Under the pieces are notes generated by a model. The model did not search any database. It was not told the origin of the DNA and saw only the letters and a list, made by a program, of their open reading frames with translations. Shown in pieces: positions 45,285 through 53,508 of a stretch of 64,000 bases of DNA. Where the stretch lies: contig NZ_CP113063.1 of the NCBI RefSeq assembly GCF_026625785.1, positions 2,294,001 through 2,358,000 on the forward strand. The letters are read 5' to 3'. The translations under genes and the position numbers were made by a program. Numbering within the stretch: position 1 is the stretch's first letter; each line of letters opens with the position of its first letter. Origin of the DNA: Gordonia sp. SL306 (GTDB lineage Bacteria; Actinomycetota; Actinomycetes; Mycobacteriales; Mycobacteriaceae).

Positions 45285-46681
45285 TAGAGCACGCCCCCGC
45301 CGACCCGGGCGCCCGCGACGGTGAGAACCTCCGAGGCGGCGCGCTCCGCGGCGCTGACGGCACCGTCGATGTAGCCCTGGTTCAGGATCGCCGTCTCCGT
45401 GCCGGCCCAATGAATCCGGCCCACCGGCCGGCGGTCGGCATCGGTGTACTGGGTCAGCGAACCGGGCGCGCGGGAACCGACGCAGCCGCTGATCCACTGC
45501 TCGTGCGTCCAGTCCTTCTCCAGGTACGCCGCCGGATTCGCGGCCTCAGGCCCGAACAGGGTGGTCAGATCGGCGAGGAAGGCGTCGTGGCGCGCCGCGG
45601 GATCGTCGAGGATCGCGTCGGACCAGTGCTGGCCGCAGCCCGCGCCGGCGGTGCCGTGGAAGGTCAGCAGGATGCCGACGCTCGCGTCGGGCGGTGAGTT
45701 GTCGACGACGTAGTTCGCGACCGGGAGGTCGGTGATGGCCTGACCGTTCAGCCCCTGCTCGCGCCAGAACGGGCGGTCGTAGACCGCGAACAGCTTGTTC
45801 TCGGAGCCAGTGCTCCACCGTCGCTGCAGCATGCTGCGCCGGGTCGGGAGGTCGGGCGTGAACCGGATGCGGGTCGCGTCAGCCGGCGACATCGCGACGA
45901 TGACGCGGTCGGCCCGGACGTCGGCGCGGGCGGATCGGACGAGCACGTCGTCGGCGTCCTGGTGGACATCGGACACCGGGGAGTCGAGCACCACTGCCGG
46001 CCCGAGGTCGGCCGCCATGCGGTCGGTGATCGCCGCCGTGCCGCCCACCACCCGCGACTCCTGCGCACCGTCGGTGATGTTGACGGCGTGATCTATACCG
46101 CCGCCACCCTTGATCCGCGCGAGCTGGACCAGCAGCGAGGTGCTGTGCAGGTCCTCCGCGTTGGTCACGGTGAAGGCCATCGTGAACATCTCCCTGGCCT
46201 CCGCGGTGAACGAGCGCGCGTCCAGCCACCGGCCGAACGTCGTCGCGTCCCATTCCTGCGCCCGGCGCGCTGTCCACGGGGCCTCGAGGGGAACCGATTT
46301 CGCCATCCGCTCGAGCCGGAGCTGCAGCTGGGCGAAGTCGGCGATGGCCAGGGGGCTCATCGGCGGGATCGTTCCGTCGTAATGCCTGGACCTGCCGCGC
46401 CGGTGGTAGATCGACTTGCCGTCGATGAACGTCTTGAACGTCGTGAGGCCCAACTCGTCGATCAGTGCGAGGACGCGGTCCTGGCCGGGGCCGACCCACT
46501 GGCCGCCGCCCTCGGTGATGACGTCGCCGGTCACCTGCAGGTTCATCGTGCGGCCGCCGACGCGGTCGCCGGCCTCGATCACGGCCACGGAACGTCCGGC
46601 CTGGGTGAGCCGCCGCGCCGCCGTCAACCCGGAGATCCCGGCGCCGATCACCACGACGTCCACGGTGCGCTGCTCGGTCAT
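45284..46681 (-). CDS. Flavin monoamine oxidase
   Basis: A 465-residue FAD amine oxidase of the MAO family. VVVIGAGISGLTAARRL is the dinucleotide motif; VIEAGDRVGGRT the GG region; GGQWVGPGQDRV and VVGGTAAITDRMA follow; the C-terminus has WAGTETAILNQGYIDGAV. WISGCVGSRAPG aligns with the SGGC of MAO-A/B, where the Cys binds FAD covalently, so a covalent flavin is possible. The family oxidises primary amines to aldehydes or ketones with ammonia and hydrogen peroxide; relatives include putrescine and cyclohexylamine oxidases. It overlaps the hydrolase upstream and the permease downstream. Confidence 0.92.
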   Translation of the reverse strand: MTEQRTVDVVVIGAGISGLTAARRLTQAGRSVAVIEAGDRVGGRTMNLQVTGDVITEGGGQWVGPGQDRVLALIDELGLTTFKTFIDGKSIYHRRGRSRHYDGTIPPMSPLAIADFAQLQLRLERMAKSVPLEAPWTARRAQEWDATTFGRWLDARSFTAEAREMFTMAFTVTNAEDLHSTSLLVQLARIKGGGGIDHAVNITDGAQESRVVGGTAAITDRMAADLGPAVVLDSPVSDVHQDADDVLVRSARADVRADRVIVAMSPADATRIRFTPDLPTRRSMLQRRWSTGSENKLFAVYDRPFWREQGLNGQAITDLPVANYVVDNSPPDASVGILLTFHGTAGAGCGQHWSDAILDDPAARHDAFLADLTTLFGPEAANPAAYLEKDWTHEQWISGCVGSRAPGSLTQYTDADRRPVGRIHWAGTETAILNQGYIDGAVSAAERAASEVLTVAGARVGGGVL

Positions 46682-47577
46682 GCCGCCACCTTCTCGATGT
46701 GGGAGACGACGTGGTCCGCGATGCGCAGGGCGAGCGCGTCGGGAAGGTGATGCCCCATACCCGGGATCACGATGTGGCGGGCGTGGGGGATCGCGGCGAC
46801 GGTCGCATCGCCGCCCGACGGTGCGACGATGAGATCGCGGTCGCCGTTGATCACCAGGGTGGGCGCGGTGATCCGTGCCAGCTCGGCGGTGCGGTCGCCC
46901 GACGCCGCGATCGCCTGGATCTGCCGGGCGGTGCCGGCGACACCGTCGCCCGCGGTGCGGTTCCAGGTGGTGACGGCATGCGCCGCCTCCTCGACCTCGT
47001 CGATCGGGTACGCCGTGCCGGCGAGATGGGCCGTCATCCGCAGGTGCGCCCGGACGGCGCGCACCCGGTCCCGCGGGGGGGGGCTCGCGATGAGCGCCAT
47101 GGTCGACGCCGCGGGCTGGCCCACCTTCGGATTCCCGGTGGTGGAGTACAGCGACGTCAGCGACGCGGTCAGTTCGGGGTACCGCGCGGCGACGGTCTGC
47201 GCGATCATGCCGCCCATCGACCGCCCCACGACGTGCGTGGGGCCGAGCCCAAGATGCTCGATCAGCTGGGCCGCGTCGTCGGCCATGTCCCCTAGCGTGT
47301 AGGCGTCGCGTCGGGCCTTGCCGAGTAACTGCTGCAGCGTGTTCGGCGGCGGCGTCGTCGCGTACGTCGACCGCCCGCAGTCCCGGTTGTCCATGCGGAT
47401 CACCAGGAATCCTGTGGCGGTCAACGCCGACACGAATCGGGCCGACCAGGTCGTGAGGTCCTCGGCGAGCCCGGCGACAATCAGTACGGGCGGTGCGCCG
47501 TAGTGGCCGTCCATCCGGTAGCAGATGCGGGTGCCACCCGGGAGTGGGGCGAACCTGTCCTCGGTGTGGTCAGGCAC
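46678..47577 (-). CDS. Alpha/beta-fold hydrolase (esterase/lactonase type)
   Basis: A 299-residue alpha/beta hydrolase. The nucleophile elbow is VVGRSMGGMIAQ (GxSxG), the acid is in NGDRDLIVAP and the His in GMGHHLPD. VLIVAGLAEDLTTWSAR and DNRDCGRST form the oxyanion and N-terminal regions. With a Baeyer-Villiger enzyme encoded directly upstream (eight-base overlap), cleavage of the resulting ester or lactone is the natural inference, as for ChnC. The GTG start at 47577 lies within the end of the monooxygenase gene. Confidence 0.9.
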   Translation of the reverse strand: MPDHTEDRFAPLPGGTRICYRMDGHYGAPPVLIVAGLAEDLTTWSARFVSALTATGFLVIRMDNRDCGRSTYATTPPPNTLQQLLGKARRDAYTLGDMADDAAQLIEHLGLGPTHVVGRSMGGMIAQTVAARYPELTASLTSLYSTTGNPKVGQPAASTMALIASPPPRDRVRAVRAHLRMTAHLAGTAYPIDEVEEAAHAVTTWNRTAGDGVAGTARQIQAIAASGDRTAELARITAPTLVINGDRDLIVAPSGGDATVAAIPHARHIVIPGMGHHLPDALALRIADHVVSHIEKVAA

Positions 47578-49078
47578 GGACGGCCTCCTTCTCCGTCGAC
47601 GGTGCTGCGTCGTCCGCCGTGGAGCCGAACACCAGGGCGTCGTCGAGCAGCGGGCCGCGGAGGATCTTGGCGTCCTGCTGGTACGACATGGACATCTGGA
47701 ACAGGCCCGTGCCCTGCTTGGGGATGATGTCGCGAGCGCGCTGGGCGTAGCCGGAGCTCAAGTCCACGATCGGCCGGCGTTCCATGCCGGGGTCGGCTTC
47801 GACACGGACGCTGTCGTACCCGAAAACGTCCATGTACTTGACCAAGTCACAGAAGTAGCGGGCGAGGATCCCGACCTTGAGCGTCCATGCGGACGTGGTG
47901 TAACCGATCGAGATGGCCAGGTTGGGGATGCCCGAGAGCAGTGCGCCGCGGTACGCGACCGTGTCCGGAAGGTGGATCGGGGTGCCGTCGACCTCGAGGT
48001 CGATACCGCCGAGCATGCGCATGTTCAGGCCGGTCGCGGTGACGATGAGGTCGGCGTCGAGGTGTTCGCCCGATTCGAGCGCGATCCCGGACGCGGTGAA
48101 CCGGTCGATCTTGTCGGTGATGATGGAGGCGGCGCCGTTGCGCAAGGCCTCGAAGAAGTCGCCGTCGGGGCATAGGCACAGGCGCTGATCCCACGGGTTG
48201 TATGGCGGGTTGAAGTGGGTGTCCACGTCGTAGCCCTGCGGCAGGGACTTGGCGTTGACGCGCCGGATGATCTTGCGCGTGAGCTTCGGGAACGCGCGCA
48301 TGAACTTGACCTGGCCGAGGTCGGTCCAGATGTTGGTGAACCGGGTCATCGCGTAGCCGCGCTTCTCGCCGAACACTCGGCTGAGCAGCTGGGCGAAGCT
48401 GTCGACCTTGGGCCACGGCACGACGTAGGTCGGCGTGCGCTGCAGCATGGTGACGTGACCGGCGGCGCGCGCGTGGTTCAGCATCGACGGGATCAGCGTG
48501 ACCGCAGTGGCACCGCTGCCGACGACCACGACCTTCTTGCCGGCGTAGTCATAGTCCTCGGGCCAGTGCTGGGGGTGGACGATATCGCCCCGGAAGTCCT
48601 CACGGCCCTCGAAGTGCGGGGTGTATCCCTCGTCGTAGCGGTAGTAGCCGGTGCCGGCGAAAATCCAGTTCGTCGTGATGCGCCGGTCGCCGTCGGGGGT
48701 GTGGACGTCGAGGGACCAGCGGGCGTTCTCGCTCGACCACGAGGCGTGCTGCACGCTGTGCTCGAACCGGACGAGCCGGTTGAGATCGAACTCGTCGAGC
48801 GTCTCCTGCAAGTAGTTGACGATCTTCGGGGCCTCCGCGATGGCGTCCGGGTCGGTCCACGGCTTGAACTCGTAGCCGAAGGTGTGCAGGCCGTTGTCCG
48901 AGCGGATGCCGGGGTACTTGAACAGGTCCCACGTGCCGCCGATCTTCGCGCGCCCCTCGAGGATCACCACCCGCTTGCCGGGGAACGCCTCGGTGATGTA
49001 CTTCGCGGCGCCGATGCCGGAGATGCCGGCACCGATGATGGCGATGTCGAATTCTTCGGCCTGCGGGAGTGTCTTCAT
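47570..49078 (-). CDS. Baeyer-Villiger monooxygenase (EthA type)
   Basis: A 502-residue flavin monooxygenase. IAIIGAGISGIGAAKYI binds FAD and VVVVGSGATAVTLIPSML binds NADPH. Between them is FRGDIVHPQHWPED, the Baeyer-Villiger fingerprint FxGxxxHxxxWP. GTWDLFKYPGIRSDNGLHTFGY and PPYNPWDQRLCLCPDGDFFEAL follow M. tuberculosis EthA closely. The enzyme inserts oxygen next to a ketone carbonyl to form an ester or lactone. I use the ATG at 49078 (AAAGGG upstream). It is the first gene of the operon and is divergent from the membrane-protein gene. The ketone could come from the amine oxidase two genes on. Confidence 0.93.
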   Translation of the reverse strand: MKTLPQAEEFDIAIIGAGISGIGAAKYITEAFPGKRVVILEGRAKIGGTWDLFKYPGIRSDNGLHTFGYEFKPWTDPDAIAEAPKIVNYLQETLDEFDLNRLVRFEHSVQHASWSSENARWSLDVHTPDGDRRITTNWIFAGTGYYRYDEGYTPHFEGREDFRGDIVHPQHWPEDYDYAGKKVVVVGSGATAVTLIPSMLNHARAAGHVTMLQRTPTYVVPWPKVDSFAQLLSRVFGEKRGYAMTRFTNIWTDLGQVKFMRAFPKLTRKIIRRVNAKSLPQGYDVDTHFNPPYNPWDQRLCLCPDGDFFEALRNGAASIITDKIDRFTASGIALESGEHLDADLIVTATGLNMRMLGGIDLEVDGTPIHLPDTVAYRGALLSGIPNLAISIGYTTSAWTLKVGILARYFCDLVKYMDVFGYDSVRVEADPGMERRPIVDLSSGYAQRARDIIPKQGTGLFQMSMSYQQDAKILRGPLLDDALVFGSTADDAAPSTEKEAVRA

Positions 49079-49366
49079 CGTGGGCCCTTTCGGTGGTGAC
49101 GTTGTGTCGGTGGTCACGTGATGTGCCTACGACGGTGCCGGTTCAGCCGTCGTGTGAGCCACAACACATTGCTCCCAGTTCTCCGAAGGGGCAGTGCAGT
49201 GTGCACACGGCGGTCGGTTCCGGCCACCGGTGATCACATCATCTGGTGCAAGGTGTTGCGCCGGTCGGCTCAGGATGTTGCACCTCGCTGTAGCGCGCGG
49301 AGGGCTCGCCGCGACAACGTGAGAAGCGTCACGAGACACGGATCACATCTCACGGAGGAACGAACC
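49079..49366. promoter_or_regulatory. Divergent promoter region of the amine-catabolic island
   Basis: This 288-bp gap separates the ten-gene operon from the divergent pair. It holds a perfect ten-base palindrome GTGTGCACAC at 49199-49208 near its middle and several GTTG/CAAC-containing short inverted sequences (ACAACACATT, AGGTGTTGCG, ATGTTGCACC). These are candidate sites for the PucR-type regulator. I see no certain -10/-35 pair. ACGGAGGAA before 49367 is the RBS of the membrane gene. Confidence 0.45.
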
Positions 49367-50068
49367 ATGCGCGACTTGCTCTTCGCCGCAGCGGACATCT
49401 GGATGATCGCCATCGGATTCATCTGCGGCGTGAAGCTCATCAGGAATTACTCGAACTGGCTGATCGGCCTTGAGTGGATCATCATGGCCACGTCGGGCAC
49501 GAACTTCCTGATCTACGGCGTGACGAAGGCCGGCACCGATTCGCCGATGTACCACTTCGCGTACTTCCTCGACGCCTTCTCCCGGTCGATCGGTTTCACC
49601 GTGATCCTGGTGCTCGGCCTGCTCATGGTGACGCACCGGTACAAGCCGACGAAGGCCGTCGAGGTGGGCGCCTTCGCCCTCGCCGCGGTGCTCGGCTACT
49701 TCCTCTCCGAGTTCGCCACCGAGATCGGCACCCCCGGCAAGGTCTTCTTCCTCGTGATGGCGCTCGGCGTCAGTGCCTTCCTCGTCTACTACGGGCAGCG
49801 TCTGTGGGCGCTAGGCGAGCACGCCCACGCGGTCTGGGTGTGGATCGCGACGGCGCTCAACGTTGTAGTCGCTTCTATCTACGACTTCTGGCACATCCCG
49901 GGTGACGACGCCAACCACACGTTGTTCTACATCCTCGCGCTGTTCACCTGGGGCTTGGCCATGCTCGTGATCTTTCGCTCGTACGTGGCCTTCGACGCGC
50001 ACAACCGCGCCGCGGACCGTGCGGGCAGCGCCGGCACGGCCGTCGTCCAAGGGGCTGAGCGGGCATGA
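49367..50068 (+). CDS. Multi-helix membrane protein of unknown function
   Basis: A 233-residue protein with about seven membrane helices: DIWMIAIGFICGVKLI, WLIGLEWIIMATSGTNFLIY, SIGFTVILVLGLLMV, VGAFALAAVLGYFLSEF, VFFLVMALGVSAFLVYY, VWVWIATALNVVVASIYDF and LFYILALFTWGLAMLVIF. Conserved-looking polar residues within helices (RNYSNW, YDFWHIPGDD) may line a path. I do not recognise a family. A strong RBS (GGAGGAA) precedes the ATG. It overlaps the FAD oxidase downstream (ATGA), so the two are co-translated; it could be a transporter or anchor for the amine pathway. Confidence 0.8.
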   Translation: MRDLLFAAADIWMIAIGFICGVKLIRNYSNWLIGLEWIIMATSGTNFLIYGVTKAGTDSPMYHFAYFLDAFSRSIGFTVILVLGLLMVTHRYKPTKAVEVGAFALAAVLGYFLSEFATEIGTPGKVFFLVMALGVSAFLVYYGQRLWALGEHAHAVWVWIATALNVVVASIYDFWHIPGDDANHTLFYILALFTWGLAMLVIFRSYVAFDAHNRAADRAGSAGTAVVQGAERA

Positions 50069-51474
50069 GCGCCACGACGAACACGGTCTACACCGACTTC
50101 TCGGGCTGGATCGATCCGCCCGCCGACGTACGTCCTCCGCTGAGGGAGAACCTGACCTGCTCCGTCGCGGTGATCGGCGGTGGGCTCGCCGGGATGGCGA
50201 CGGCGCTGCGGCTCGCGGAGCACGGCGTGGACACGATCTTGCTCGAAGCAGCGTTCTGTGGGCACGGTGCCGGCTCACGCAACGCTGGGCAGCTGGCCAG
50301 CGCGCCGGGCGGCGACATTCAACTCCTGGATATGCTGTACCGCAAGCAGATGCCGGCGATCGTCCGCCTCACCGAGAACGCGGCGGCGCACGTGGAGGGC
50401 CTCATCGCAACACGGGGGATCGACTGCGACTACGAGGCCACCGGCAACGTCTTCGCAGCGGTGTCCCGCGGCCAGCTGGGCCGGACGCGGCGGATCGCGA
50501 AGATCCTCCGCACGGCCGGCGCCGAGGTCGAGGAAGGGAACGCCCGCGAACTGGGAATCCCCCACGGATTCCTCGGCGGAATGCGGGAGGTCCACGGCGG
50601 CATCATGAACCCGGGGAAATTCCTCCGCGGGTTGCGCACGGCGGTGCTCGGCTCGTCGGCCCGGGTCTTCGAGCAGTCCAAGGTGACCGACATCGTCCGG
50701 GACGGGTGCGACGTGGTCGTCGAGACCCCCGGTGGAGTCGTCTGGGCGGGCACCGTCGTCCTCGCCACGAACGCCTACGCGGGCGAGTGGGACATCACCC
50801 CGAAAAGGCTGTCCTCGCCGATGTGGGTGACCGAGGCCGAGACCGAGCCGATCGACCCGGAGCGGCTCGCCGCGCTCGGCTGGACGAGCCGAGCCGGGCT
50901 CGTCACGCAGCACAACATCATGGAGAACTACCGCCTCACCGCGCGCAACACCATCGTGTTCGGCGTGCGCAAGATCGAGCGCGCCGTCGAATATCCTCTC
51001 CCGGAACGCACCCCGGATCCGTCCGTCGTCGCCGAACTGACGGAGGCCTTCGCGCGGCGGTTCCCGACACTCGCGGACGTCGCCGTCGCCCGGGCATGGG
51101 GCGGCTGGATCGGCATCACGTCGAGCTGGTTGCCCGTGGCTGGAACGACCGGAGGCAACGTCTACTACTCACTCGCCTGCAATGGCCACGGCCTGGCGCA
51201 AGCGCCGTACATCGGCGCTCTCATCGCCGATCGGATCGCGACGGGAACGATGCCGGAGGACCTGCGCACTGTGTGGACCGAGCAGCCGCGATTCGGCCGC
51301 GCGGTCGGCCTGATCATGGGGCGCCTCGGCGTCCGAGCGGCCTGGGCCCTCGACCGGTTCAACGACGCGCTGAACGGGAGCAAGCGGATCGCACGGCGGC
51401 GCTACGCGCACGCGACGGCGGCCGACACCGAATCCCCTCGGGAGCTGGACGTACGGAGCGGAGAACACCGGTGA
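50065..51474 (+). CDS. FAD-dependent amine oxidoreductase (DAO family, PuuB-like)
   Basis: A 469-residue DAO-family flavoprotein. VAVIGGGLAGMATALRLAEH is the FAD motif and LLEAAFCGHGAGSRNAGQL the following loop, matching gamma-glutamylputrescine oxidase PuuB. YYSLACNGHGLAQAPYIGALI near the C-terminus is the second FAD contact. RAWGGWIGITSSWLPVAG lies before it. PuuB oxidises the free amine end of a gamma-glutamylated amine to an aldehyde. With the ligase and hydrolase of the opposite strand it completes a Puu-type set. The start overlaps the membrane-protein gene and a small GTG frame overlaps its stop. Confidence 0.9.
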   Translation: MSATTNTVYTDFSGWIDPPADVRPPLRENLTCSVAVIGGGLAGMATALRLAEHGVDTILLEAAFCGHGAGSRNAGQLASAPGGDIQLLDMLYRKQMPAIVRLTENAAAHVEGLIATRGIDCDYEATGNVFAAVSRGQLGRTRRIAKILRTAGAEVEEGNARELGIPHGFLGGMREVHGGIMNPGKFLRGLRTAVLGSSARVFEQSKVTDIVRDGCDVVVETPGGVVWAGTVVLATNAYAGEWDITPKRLSSPMWVTEAETEPIDPERLAALGWTSRAGLVTQHNIMENYRLTARNTIVFGVRKIERAVEYPLPERTPDPSVVAELTEAFARRFPTLADVAVARAWGGWIGITSSWLPVAGTTGGNVYYSLACNGHGLAQAPYIGALIADRIATGTMPEDLRTVWTEQPRFGRAVGLIMGRLGVRAAWALDRFNDALNGSKRIARRRYAHATAADTESPRELDVRSGEHR

Positions 51475-51924
51475 GCACGGACACTCCAGGCCTGTCGCCT
51501 TCCGCGCGGAAGGGCCTGTGGTGGCCGTGCTGTGCGACTGAGCGCCGACTCCACGGCCGGACTGGACATTCCGAAGTTCTTCGGCCCGACGCGGACCCCG
51601 ATATCGATCCCGCGCTCGTTGACCCGCACGACCACACTTGGCTCTCCCACCCAGTGTCGGCTGGGTGGCCGATGGTGTGACGGCGTAGGGCTCTACACGT
51701 CAGGGATCTCGCGTGGACCTATGAGCGTCGTCGCGGCAGATAGTCTCTCCGGACCAATGCCCAACACGCCGAGGTCCGCATCGCTCGCCCACACCGTCGT
51801 CCGGTATTTGGCGAACCGGCGCCCGAACCCTCGGAGCGGTGATTCAGTGTTCAGCAGAGCCCGGTTCGTCGGCAAACGAGCCGGGCTCAGCTGTCTCCAT
51901 CCCAGAGCCTGAACGTAATTTTTG
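51475..51924. other. Region between the amine island and tRNA-Ala
   Basis: No established gene is visible in these 450 bases. A plus-strand frame of 69 codons begins at a GTG (51471) overlapping the oxidase stop and ends at 51680; it contains DPHDHTWLSHPVSAGW and a Cys pair but resembles nothing I know. Frames on the other strand are equally open. The right part holds a hairpin next to the tRNA gene. This is the probable edge of the inserted island. Confidence 0.4.
51858..51887 (-). terminator. Hairpin downstream of tRNA-Ala
   Basis: AGCCCGGTTCGT and ACGAGCCGGGCT pair over 12 positions with one mismatch and a six-base loop. It lies 37 bp beyond the 3' end of tRNA-Ala and is the likely end of the tRNA-Ile/tRNA-Ala transcript. 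There is no T-run. Confidence 0.55.
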
Positions 51925-51997
51925 TGGAGCCTAGGAGATTCGAACTCCTGACATCTGCCTTGCAAAGGCAGCGCTCTACCAACTGAGCTAAGGCCCC
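51925..51997 (-). tRNA. tRNA-Ala (TGC)
   Basis: A 73-nt cloverleaf: acceptor GGGGCCT pairs with AGGCTCC, including the G3-U70 pair that specifies alanine. The anticodon loop is CTTTGCAAG with TGC, and the T-arm is CAGGAGTTCGAATCTCCTA. Discriminator A is present and CCA is not encoded. It matches alaT beside ileT in mycobacteria. Confidence 0.97.
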
Positions 51998-52057
51998 GGA
52001 CCGGTCGGATCACGACCGAATTGGGTGCGAATCGGGTGTGCGGAACACCTCTCGCAG

Positions 52058-52131
52058 TGGGCCTAGGAGGACTTGAACCTCCGACCTCTTCGTTATCAGC
52101 GAAGCGCTCTAACCGCCTGAGCTATAGGCCC
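52058..52131 (-). tRNA. tRNA-Ile (GAT)
   Basis: A 74-nt cloverleaf: acceptor GGGCCTA pairs with TAGGCCC, D-arm AGCTCAGGCGGTTAGAGC, anticodon GAT in the loop CTGATAA, and T-arm GGAGGTTCAAGTCCTCC. CCA is not encoded. It precedes tRNA-Ala by 60 bp on the same strand, so both are probably cut from one transcript. Confidence 0.97.
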
Positions 52132-52209
52132 TTGAACCGAGGTGTGAGATTACCCGAACGAAGCCCGAACATACAAAACGGGTGGTCGGGGGGACGCTCC
52201 TATGGTGTG

Positions 52210-53250
52210 TCAAGCGTGTTGGTGCTCGAGTTGTCGGAAGATTTGTCGGGCTATGAAGCGTTTGAGGCAGCGGCGGATTTCGCGGGGCGTTTTGCCTTCA
52301 GTGGTGCGTCGTTCGGTGTAGGTCTTCGTCTGGTCGTCGTAGCGTTGTCGGGTCAATACGACGGTGTGGAGGGCTCGGTTGAGTTGGCGGTCGCCGTAGC
52401 GGTTGAGTCGATAGCGGGTGGTGACTTGACCGCTGGTGGCGGGGATTGGGGCCGCGCCGGCGAGCATGGCAAAGGCTGCCTCGGAATGAATGCGTCCGGG
52501 ATGGGACCAGGCACATAGCACGACTGCGGCGACGATGGGGCCGACGCCGTGGATGTCGAGCACGTCGGGCCGCCAGCTGTTGACGATGGTTTTGATCGCC
52601 TTCTCATGCACGGCCGCTTCGGCTTTGAGATCACGGACCCGTCGCGCTAGGGTCTTCAATATTGTTGCGGTTGTGCGTGTTTCAGTGTCCCAGACGGTGT
52701 TGATGCGCCAGCCGGCAGCAATCGTGACCATCTGTGCGGTGTTGTGGCCGCGCAGTTTGTCGCGTAGCACCGTGGGTGCAGCGATGATCAGGCCGTGGAT
52801 TTGGCGTTGGGCGGTGGTGTAGGCGTCGACCGCGGAGCGGCGTGCCGCGAGCAACACCGACAGTGCCTGTCGGTCGCCGTTGCCACGTGGGGTGCCGTTG
52901 AGAGTGCGTGACAACGCTTCTCGGCCGGCGCGGACCGCGTCGAGAGGATCGGATTTGGCGCCGTTACGGCGCTTCATTCGGGCGGGTCGGTCCAGCTCGA
53001 TGACCAGTTCATCATCAAGCAGACGCGTCAGGCCGGCACCGTGGCTGCCGGTGCCCTCGATGGCCCACGCCCGCAAAGCGGGATGGGGCTCAGTGAAATC
53101 CAGAAGCTCCTGGTAGCCCTCCTCGGTAGTAGACACGGTGATCTCATCGATCACCGCACCGGTACCTGCGTGGATGATCGCCGCGCTGTGGGTACCAACG
53201 TGAGTATCAACACCGATGACAATCTCGACGACATCAGCCAAACTGGTCAT
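52210..53250 (-). CDS. IS110-family transposase (DEDD recombinase)
   Basis: A complete 346-residue transposase. The N-terminal RuvC-like domain has the DEDD residues: GVDTHVGTHSA (D), WAIEGTGSHGAGL (E) and KSDPLDAVRAG (D, D). The C-terminal Tnp_20 domain has LDIHGVGPIVAAVVLCAW and the conserved Ser in ATSGQVTTRYRL. Such enzymes move DNA by an RNA-guided reaction using a bridge RNA from the element's end. The gene is intact, so the element could be active. Codon use is less GC-biased than that of neighbours (for example many GTG/TTG-rich stretches on the opposite strand), consistent with foreign origin. Confidence 0.95.
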   Translation of the reverse strand: MTSLADVVEIVIGVDTHVGTHSAAIIHAGTGAVIDEITVSTTEEGYQELLDFTEPHPALRAWAIEGTGSHGAGLTRLLDDELVIELDRPARMKRRNGAKSDPLDAVRAGREALSRTLNGTPRGNGDRQALSVLLAARRSAVDAYTTAQRQIHGLIIAAPTVLRDKLRGHNTAQMVTIAAGWRINTVWDTETRTTATILKTLARRVRDLKAEAAVHEKAIKTIVNSWRPDVLDIHGVGPIVAAVVLCAWSHPGRIHSEAAFAMLAGAAPIPATSGQVTTRYRLNRYGDRQLNRALHTVVLTRQRYDDQTKTYTERRTTEGKTPREIRRCLKRFIARQIFRQLEHQHA

Positions 53251-53500
53251 GCGTTCTCCCTTGGACAGGACGGACGTGATGTTTCCGGTCCGGGAGGAAT
53301 CACGGCAGGACTGTGATGAGACACGACGCGTTAGCGGCGTCGGTCAAGCTCCTGATCAGGCCAGTCATATTCCGACCGGGCCGGGATCGCGACAGACCAT
53401 GCGGACAAGTCCCGTTAAAGGCACTCGGCCAGTCTCGATATGAGTCACGCACGATCTGTCGCTGACGTTCCCCACTGACGTGGAAACCGCCTGGAACCAT
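53251..53500 (-). ncRNA. Candidate bridge RNA region of the IS110 element
   Basis: The 250 bases upstream of the transposase contain no gene. IS110-type elements encode their bridge RNA in the non-coding end 5' of the transposase. Several short stems are possible here, for example ATCACGG with CTGTGAT near 53300. The exact RNA limits and guide loops cannot be set by eye. Confidence 0.4.
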
Positions 53501-53508
53501 TCTCACAG

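Larger units (their letters stand above)
52202..53500 (-). mobile_element. IS110-family insertion sequence (limits approximate)
   Basis: The transposase gene plus about 250 bp of upstream non-coding DNA lie between tRNA-Ile and the DUF3566 gene. ATGGT at 52202-52206 and ACCAT at 53496-53500 could mark the ends; IS110 elements have no long inverted repeats, so these limits are tentative. The right end adjoins a REP-like repeat, a usual kind of target for this family. Confidence 0.6.

Noticed and set aside
51402..51650. Minus-strand frame of 82 codons next to the amine island
   Set aside because: Overlaps the end of the FAD oxidase gene antisense and matches no family I know.
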